Of a stretch of DNA of 64,000 nt, positions 59,124-64,000 are shown one piece after another. Each line of letters begins with the position of its first letter. Within the stretch, counting starts at the first letter, position 1. The stretch lies in the NCBI GenBank assembly GCA_041913045.1, contig JAYSGB010000009.1, forward strand, positions 57,582 to 121,581, in the 5' to 3' direction. The DNA is from CAMLOF01 sp041913045. Lineage in GTDB: Bacteria; Pseudomonadota; Gammaproteobacteria; Burkholderiales; Burkholderiaceae_C. The notes beneath the pieces are model-generated. The model had not been told where the DNA came from. It ran no database searches and saw only the letters and a list, made by a program, of their open reading frames with translations. The position numbers and the translations under genes were made by a program.

Positions 59124-61208
59124 ATGGATGCTATTACCCGACTGCTCAAACCCCGCAGTGTGGCCGTGATCGGGGCATCTGCCGATCCGGCCAAGACGGC
59201 TGGGCGCCCCGTGGCCTATCTCCAGAAACACGGCTTCGCAGGGGCAATCTACCCGGTGAATCCCAAGGCTGACCGCATTGGCGATCTGCCCTGTTATCCC
59301 GACGTAGCGTCACTGCCGGAGGTGCCCGATGTGGCTATCGTCCTGCTGGGGGCCGAGCGTGCACACCTGGCTGTGCGAGACCTTTCTGCCCGCGGTTGTG
59401 CGGCGGCCATCGTGCTGGCCAGTGGCTATACCGAAACCGGTGAAGATGGCGCTCGGCGTCAGAAGCAACTGGTTGAGGCTGCAGGTTCGATGCGTATCCT
59501 GGGGCCCAACACCATCGGTCTGGTGAACCTGACGGATGCAATCGTTCTGTCGGCGACAGGGGCGCTCGAGATGGATGAGTTTCCGGCTGGCGGTATTGGT
59601 GTGGTGTCGCAGAGCGGCGGCATTCTCGGCTCTTTGCTCTCTCGGGCAGCCGCCAGGGGTGTGGGCCTGTCGAAGCTGATTTCCACCAGCAACGAAGTGG
59701 ATCTGGAGTTGGCGGATTTCATCGATCACTTGGCCGATGACCCCGCAACCAAGGTCATTGCTCTCTATATCGAAACAGTGCGCAACCCGGAGAAGTTCCG
59801 CGCTGCGTGCTTGAAGGCTGCACGCGCGGGCAAGCCAGTGGTGGCATTCAAGATTGGCCGATCGGAGGCAGGCGCCAAGGCCGCGGTGTCCCATACCGGC
59901 GCGATGGCTGGTGCAGACCGCATGTACGATGCGCTCTTCAAACAGGTGGGCGTCATCCGTGCACGCAGCTTCTCTGATCTGCTGGACGTTCCGGCCGCGT
60001 TGTCGACCGGACGAAAGCTCCGCGGCAACCGCGTTGCGATTCTCACTTCCACGGGGGGCGCAGGTACTCTGGTTTCGGATGACCTGGGTGTGGCCGGGTT
60101 CGACACACCGGCTCCAGATGAAGCCACAGCGCAAGCCCTTCGCGCGCTGCAGACTGGCAGCGAGGCTGTGCTTGACCGCAACCCCATCGACGTTACGCTG
60201 GCTGGGTTGCGCCCCGACCTGTTGCGTGGAGCCATCAATACCTTGCTGGCCAGTCCCAGCTACGACGCGCTGGTCATCATCGTTGGCTCTTCCAGTCTGG
60301 CAATGCCGGAACTCATGGCAGGTGCCATCAAGGACTGTTTACCCAACTCAGACAAGCCCATCCTTGCCTATGTGAGCCCGCACGCTCCCGAGGTCGGCGC
60401 CTTGTTGACCCGCAACGGGGTTCCTGCATTTGCAGCTGCTGAAAGTTGCACGGCTGCACTGGACGGAATGCTGAAGGCAGGTGCCTTCAAACCCACATCG
60501 ACAACGTATGGTGAGGTGCCGCTCATCGATGTCGGCGGTATGACGTCCGGCTCCCTGGATGAAGCTCAAGCGAAGGCGCTGTTTCGACAGTTTGGCATCC
60601 CTTGTGCAGACGAGCGAGTGGTCGCGTCTGCGGCAGAAGCCGAAGCTGCTGCTCGAGAGCTGGGCGGCAAGACGGTGCTCAAAATCCTGTCGTCTCAGAT
60701 CACGCACAAGAGTGATGTGGGCGGTGTTGCCGTTGGCTTGACGCCTGAGAGCATGGGGCCTCGACTGGCCCAAATGATTGCAGACGTCGAGGCCAAGGCA
60801 GGTGTGGTTCCTGATCAGTTTTTGGTGCAGAGCATGGTGAGCGGTGGCGTTGAACTGATTTTGGGCATGCACCGCGATGGTTTGGGTACCGCCGTCATGC
60901 TAGGAATGGGCGGGGTGACGGCCGAGCTGTTCAAGGACACGACCATGCGTCTGTTGCCTACCCAAGGTGGTTTGAGCCGTGATGAGGCCTTGTCAATGGC
61001 CCATGAGCTCAAGACCTGGCCACTGCTGGATGGCTTTCGTGGGCGGCCAAAAGCAGATGTTGACGCGTTGGTGGACACCATCGTGGCTTTTTCGAACATG
61101 GCGGCGCAGCTCGGCGAACGCCTGGTAGAAGCGGAAATCAACCCCGTGTTCGTTTTGCCTTGTGGGCAGGGTGTTCGTGCCGCAGACGGCGTGGCCGTTC
61201 TGGCTTGA
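59124..61208 (+). CDS. NDP-forming acyl-CoA ligase (acetate--CoA ligase family)
   Basis: A 694-residue fused enzyme. Residues 1-130 are a CoA-binding Rossmann domain (LLKPRSVAVIGASADP). About 140-290 is a succinyl-CoA-ligase-like domain (GVVSQSGGILGSLL). AAVSHTGAMAGADRMYDALFKQ probably holds the phosphorylated His. From about 475 on is an ATP-grasp domain (KILSSQITHKSDVGGVAVGL). It activates an organic acid to its CoA ester with ATP. AAGGAG lies nine bases before ATG 59124. The acid is unknown; aromatic or dicarboxylic acids fit the neighbours. Confidence 0.9.
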   Translation: MDAITRLLKPRSVAVIGASADPAKTAGRPVAYLQKHGFAGAIYPVNPKADRIGDLPCYPDVASLPEVPDVAIVLLGAERAHLAVRDLSARGCAAAIVLASGYTETGEDGARRQKQLVEAAGSMRILGPNTIGLVNLTDAIVLSATGALEMDEFPAGGIGVVSQSGGILGSLLSRAAARGVGLSKLISTSNEVDLELADFIDHLADDPATKVIALYIETVRNPEKFRAACLKAARAGKPVVAFKIGRSEAGAKAAVSHTGAMAGADRMYDALFKQVGVIRARSFSDLLDVPAALSTGRKLRGNRVAILTSTGGAGTLVSDDLGVAGFDTPAPDEATAQALRALQTGSEAVLDRNPIDVTLAGLRPDLLRGAINTLLASPSYDALVIIVGSSSLAMPELMAGAIKDCLPNSDKPILAYVSPHAPEVGALLTRNGVPAFAAAESCTAALDGMLKAGAFKPTSTTYGEVPLIDVGGMTSGSLDEAQAKALFRQFGIPCADERVVASAAEAEAAARELGGKTVLKILSSQITHKSDVGGVAVGLTPESMGPRLAQMIADVEAKAGVVPDQFLVQSMVSGGVELILGMHRDGLGTAVMLGMGGVTAELFKDTTMRLLPTQGGLSRDEALSMAHELKTWPLLDGFRGRPKADVDALVDTIVAFSNMAAQLGERLVEAEINPVFVLPCGQGVRAADGVAVLA

Positions 61209-61232
61209 AGGTTGACCACGGCCCAGTGTGCA

Positions 61233-61330
61233 AACCTGCACATTTCCTTCGCTGAGGAGGTGCAGGCCGCCCGCGCGCTTGAATGGGGTTTGATAGACCA
61301 AATGGTTGACCGGGATTGCGCAAGGCGTCT
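61233..61330 (+). pseudogene. Possible remnant of an enoyl-CoA hydratase gene
   Basis: In the 160-base gap after the ligase, one plus-strand frame reads SFAEEVQAARALEWGLIDQMVDRD. This closely resembles the segment of enoyl-CoA hydratases just after the second catalytic loop (AALEWGLVDEVV-like). No start region or remaining domain is present. It looks like the trace of a deleted second hydratase gene, but the match is short. Confidence 0.4.
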
Positions 61331-61371
61331 GCTCAGCAACTCAGCGGGTTGCTGGTTTCTGGAGAATGAAT

Positions 61372-62697
61372 ATGTACGTAACCGAAACCTTTGCGCGCTT
61401 TGCGACCCAGTTCGGCGGCCAACCACTGTCTGCGGAAGTGGCTCACCATACCGAGCGGGCGTTGATGGACTGGTATGCCTCGTACTACCCAGGTCTGGCA
61501 ATGCCTGCCGTGCAAGTGCTGGCCGATACCCTGGCCGATGACCTGGACCATGGGGCCTCTTGCCTGGTGGGTGGACGCCCTGCAACGCCAAGGGCTGCGG
61601 CACTGTTTCAGGGAACAGCCGCGCATGCGGCAGAAGTTGACGACTCCTTTCGAGATGCGATGTACCACCCGGGTGCTGCGACCATTGCGGCGGCGCTGTC
61701 GGTGGCACACGCCGTGGGGGCTACAGGGTCCGACTTGTTGCGAGCGGTCGTGCTGGGCTACGAGATTTCCACCCGAATCGGCGTAGCCCTTGGGCGGCCG
61801 CACTACAAGTACTGGCACAACACCGGCTCGGTAGGCGTCTTCGGCGCGGCGGCTGCTGCAGCCAGTTTGCTGCGGCTGGATGAGACTACCTATGCAAATG
61901 CGCTCGCCATCGCCGCGACGTTCAGTGCGGGATTGCAGCAGGCGTTCCGGCTCGATGCCATGGCCAAGCCCTTGCACGCGGGGCGTGCCGCTGAGGCTGG
62001 AGTCCTGGCCGCGCAGATGGCGGCCCGTGGCATGAAAAGCTCGCTTGACGTCCTGGAGGGAGAAGCGGGACTGGGAAATGCCATGAGTCAAGGGGCAGAT
62101 TGGGCGCAGATCGGCCAGACGCTGGGGGTGGATTTCCACATCACCCGCCTGACCTTCAAGAACCACATCGGCTGCGGACACACATTTGCCGCGATTGACG
62201 GTGTACTGGCATTGCAGAAACTGCACGGCTTCAGCCATGAAGCTATCGAGCAGGTGTCGTTGGGGGTGTACAGGCCGACGCTGGACATCGCTCCGCATGT
62301 GGACCCGCAGACTGCCGACCAAGCCCGCTTCAGCCTGCACTACATGGTTGCAACCGCATTGGTGCATGGCAGCGTTCGCCTGTCTGCGTTCGAGCCTGCC
62401 CGTCTGAACGACCTCGCGACACGCGCACTCATGAAGCGGATATCCAAGGCGCTTGACCCGGAGGTGGATGCAGCCTTTCCGGGGCGTCGCGGAGCCCGCG
62501 TCGTCATCGTGCTGCGTGACGGAAAACGATTCGAGTGCTTGCAGCCTGACCGCAAGGGTGACCCGGAGTTGCCGTTGTCGGATACCGACCTTGAAGAAAA
62601 GCTGCTGGAGCTGGCCAGTCCAGTCGTGGGTGATGCGCCAGCGCGTGAATTGCTCAAGCGGATCTGGCGGTTGCATGAAAGTGCCACCTTGCCCTGA
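61372..62697 (+). CDS. MmgE/PrpD family protein
   Basis: A 441-residue protein of the 2-methylcitrate dehydratase/cis-aconitate decarboxylase fold. Typical segments are HAAEVDDSFRDAMYHPGAATIAAALSVA and FKNHIGCGHTFAAIDG. The helical domain spans about 1-260 and the smaller domain about 261-400. ATG 61372 has GGAG seven bases upstream; ATG 61366 is too close to it. Its exact reaction (dehydration, isomerisation or decarboxylation) is not given by sequence. It precedes the thiolase gene by 12 bases. Confidence 0.88.
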   Translation: MYVTETFARFATQFGGQPLSAEVAHHTERALMDWYASYYPGLAMPAVQVLADTLADDLDHGASCLVGGRPATPRAAALFQGTAAHAAEVDDSFRDAMYHPGAATIAAALSVAHAVGATGSDLLRAVVLGYEISTRIGVALGRPHYKYWHNTGSVGVFGAAAAAASLLRLDETTYANALAIAATFSAGLQQAFRLDAMAKPLHAGRAAEAGVLAAQMAARGMKSSLDVLEGEAGLGNAMSQGADWAQIGQTLGVDFHITRLTFKNHIGCGHTFAAIDGVLALQKLHGFSHEAIEQVSLGVYRPTLDIAPHVDPQTADQARFSLHYMVATALVHGSVRLSAFEPARLNDLATRALMKRISKALDPEVDAAFPGRRGARVVIVLRDGKRFECLQPDRKGDPELPLSDTDLEEKLLELASPVVGDAPARELLKRIWRLHESATLP

Positions 62698-62709
62698 ACG
62701 GAGAAGAAC

Positions 62710-63912
62710 ATGAATCACGCCTATATATGCGACGCTATCCGTACACCCTTTGGACGTTACGGAGGTGCGTTGTCCTCCGTCCGCGCCGATGATTTGGGAG
62801 CCATTCCGCTGCGCGCGCTGATGGAGCGCCACCCTAACCTCGACTGGGACGCTGTTACGGACGTTGTCTATGGGTGTGCCAACCAAGCGGGTGAGGACAA
62901 CCGGAACGTGGCGAGAATGAGTGCTCTGCTGGCTGGCCTGCCGGTGGGAGTCCCAGGCTCCACGGTCAACCGTCTGTGTGGGTCGGGGCTGGACGCGATC
63001 GGATCGGCGGCCCGCGCCATCCGCAGTGAGGAGGCCGAATTGATGATCGCCGGCGGGGTGGAAAGCATGAGCCGTGCGCCCTTCGTCATGCCCAAGGCGA
63101 CCTCGGCCTTCTCCCGCGTCAACAGCGTGGAGGACACGACGATAGGCTGGCGCTTTGTGAACCGGCTGATGAAGGCACAGTACGGCGTTGACACCATGCC
63201 GGAGACTGCCGAAAACGTGGCGCAGGAGTTCGGTATCTCCCGTCTGGACCAAGACAAGATGGCCCTGGCTTCGCAGACTAAGGCTCTGGCCGCGCAGGCC
63301 GCAGGTTTCTTCGACGCGGAAATCGTTTCCGTCCGCATCATCCAGAAAAAAGGCGAGGACCTTTTGGTGAGCAAGGATGAGCATCCCCGCGCAACTTCGA
63401 TGGAGGCGCTTGGCAAGCTCAAAGGTGTTGTTCGCCCTGATGGCTCTGTTACGGCTGGCAATGCCTCGGGCGTGAATGACGGTGCGGCAGCTTTGCTGCT
63501 GGCCAGCGAGCGCGCCATTGGCAGGCATGGACTGACGCCGCGAGCGCGGGTGGTGGGCATGGCCACGGCTGGCGTGCCCCCGCGCATCATGGGTATCGGT
63601 CCTGCACCCGCCACCCAGAAGGTCATGGCACTGACGGGGTTGACGTTGGCGCAGATGGACGTCATCGAGCTCAATGAGGCGTTTGCTGCCCAAGGCTTGG
63701 CAGTCCTTCGGCAACTTGGTATTGCAGATGACGATGTGCGAGTCAATCCCAATGGCGGAGCCATCGCACTGGGGCACCCTCTTGGAGCAAGTGGCGCGCG
63801 GCTGGTGACCACGGCTGTCAATCAGTTGCACAGGACCGGCGGGCGCTACGCGCTGTGCACCATGTGCATTGGTGTGGGGCAGGGAATTGCTGTGGTTCTG
63901 GAGCGTGTCTGA
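62710..63912 (+). CDS. Acetyl-CoA acyltransferase, 3-oxoadipyl-CoA thiolase-like
   Basis: A 400-residue thiolase with nucleophile Cys90 in VNRLCGSGLDAI, the His in GGAIALGHPLGASGAR and the second Cys in CTMCIGVGQG. The N-terminus YICDAIRTPFGRYGGALSSVRADDLGA is like PcaF/PaaJ enzymes that split 3-oxoadipyl-CoA into succinyl-CoA and acetyl-CoA. GGAGAAGAAC precedes the ATG. Together with the ligase and hydratase it implies beta-oxidation-like degradation of a dicarboxyl-CoA or aromatic-derived acid. The remaining 88 bases of the window show no gene. Confidence 0.92.
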   Translation: MNHAYICDAIRTPFGRYGGALSSVRADDLGAIPLRALMERHPNLDWDAVTDVVYGCANQAGEDNRNVARMSALLAGLPVGVPGSTVNRLCGSGLDAIGSAARAIRSEEAELMIAGGVESMSRAPFVMPKATSAFSRVNSVEDTTIGWRFVNRLMKAQYGVDTMPETAENVAQEFGISRLDQDKMALASQTKALAAQAAGFFDAEIVSVRIIQKKGEDLLVSKDEHPRATSMEALGKLKGVVRPDGSVTAGNASGVNDGAAALLLASERAIGRHGLTPRARVVGMATAGVPPRIMGIGPAPATQKVMALTGLTLAQMDVIELNEAFAAQGLAVLRQLGIADDDVRVNPNGGAIALGHPLGASGARLVTTAVNQLHRTGGRYALCTMCIGVGQGIAVVLERV

Positions 63913-64000
63913 CCAGATTGCGATTTGCGTCAATTCCATTGGGTGCGACGTCCCCCCGGATTTGAGTAGCAGGTGAGCTTGGAGTCCAATCCCATGTGAC

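Noticed and set aside
61333..63939. 868-codon open frame on the minus strand opposite the MmgE/PrpD and thiolase genes
   Set aside because: A shadow of two well-supported plus-strand genes; its translation has no recognisable domain.
1..64000. CRISPR array, prophage, integron or complete insertion sequence
   Set aside because: No regularly spaced repeats, phage structural genes, integrase or intact transposase were seen on either strand.

Overview
The window is about 64 kb of GC-rich, densely coding bacterial chromosome. The betaproteobacterial narX-narL-narK-narK-narGHJI order, the tripartite-tricarboxylate (Bug-type) binding protein, the DUF802/OmpA/DUF2894/DUF3348 gene set and a Comamonadaceae-style GC-rich hairpin repeat all point to a Burkholderiales bacterium of the Comamonadaceae type (Hydrogenophaga/Acidovorax-like). 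The genus is inference. I see no rRNA, tRNA, CRISPR array or complete insertion sequence.

Layout. 0-3.4 kb: the end of a sugar-acid type catabolic operon (FAH-family hydrolase, 2,5-dioxovalerate dehydrogenase) fused by overlapping codons to an AzlCD exporter. 3.4-9.2 kb: two chemoreceptors, one paired with a bacteriohemerythrin, a carbonic anhydrase and a divergent pair of small unknown proteins. 9.3-30.3 kb: a nitrate-respiration and redox-signalling island. NnrS and a nitroreductase point left. The plus strand then runs almost without gaps through narXL, two narK transporters, narGHJI, a PpiC-type isomerase and five signalling genes (receiver-PAS, HDOD, hemerythrin-histidine kinase, receiver-HD-GYP, receiver). 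narG carries an in-frame copy of a hairpin-rich repeat.

30.3-34.4 kb: a tightly coupled four-gene minus-strand operon encoding a TolQ/MotA-like channel protein with a very long helical tail (DUF802), a MotB-like OmpA partner with a membrane Asp, and two accessory proteins (DUF2894, DUF3348). It looks like an undescribed ion-driven envelope machine related in architecture to MotAB, TolQR and ZorAB. A stand-alone ParB-like gene is divergent from it. 35.4-40.7 kb: a seven-gene arsenic operon (GAPDH-arsJ-arsR-arsI-arsC-acr3-arsC) behind a palindromic ArsR-type operator. It covers arsenate, arsenite and methylarsenite.

40.8-42.7 kb: TerC-, CreA- and LysE-family genes. 42.8-54.7 kb: an IclR-flanked catabolic operon of unknown substrate (ketosteroid-dehydrogenase-like flavoprotein, SDR, complete branched-chain-type ABC importer with a LivM-LivG fusion, Old Yellow Enzyme, metallo-beta-lactamase-fold protein, EthD protein, EamA exporter). 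54.8-56.3 kb: an RNase H-fold (DUF429-like) protein and a glutathione transferase. 56.3-63.9 kb: a second IclR-controlled operon for CoA-thioester degradation (Bug-type binding protein, enoyl-CoA hydratase, NDP-forming acyl-CoA ligase, MmgE/PrpD protein, 3-oxoadipyl-CoA-type thiolase), which may continue past the right edge.
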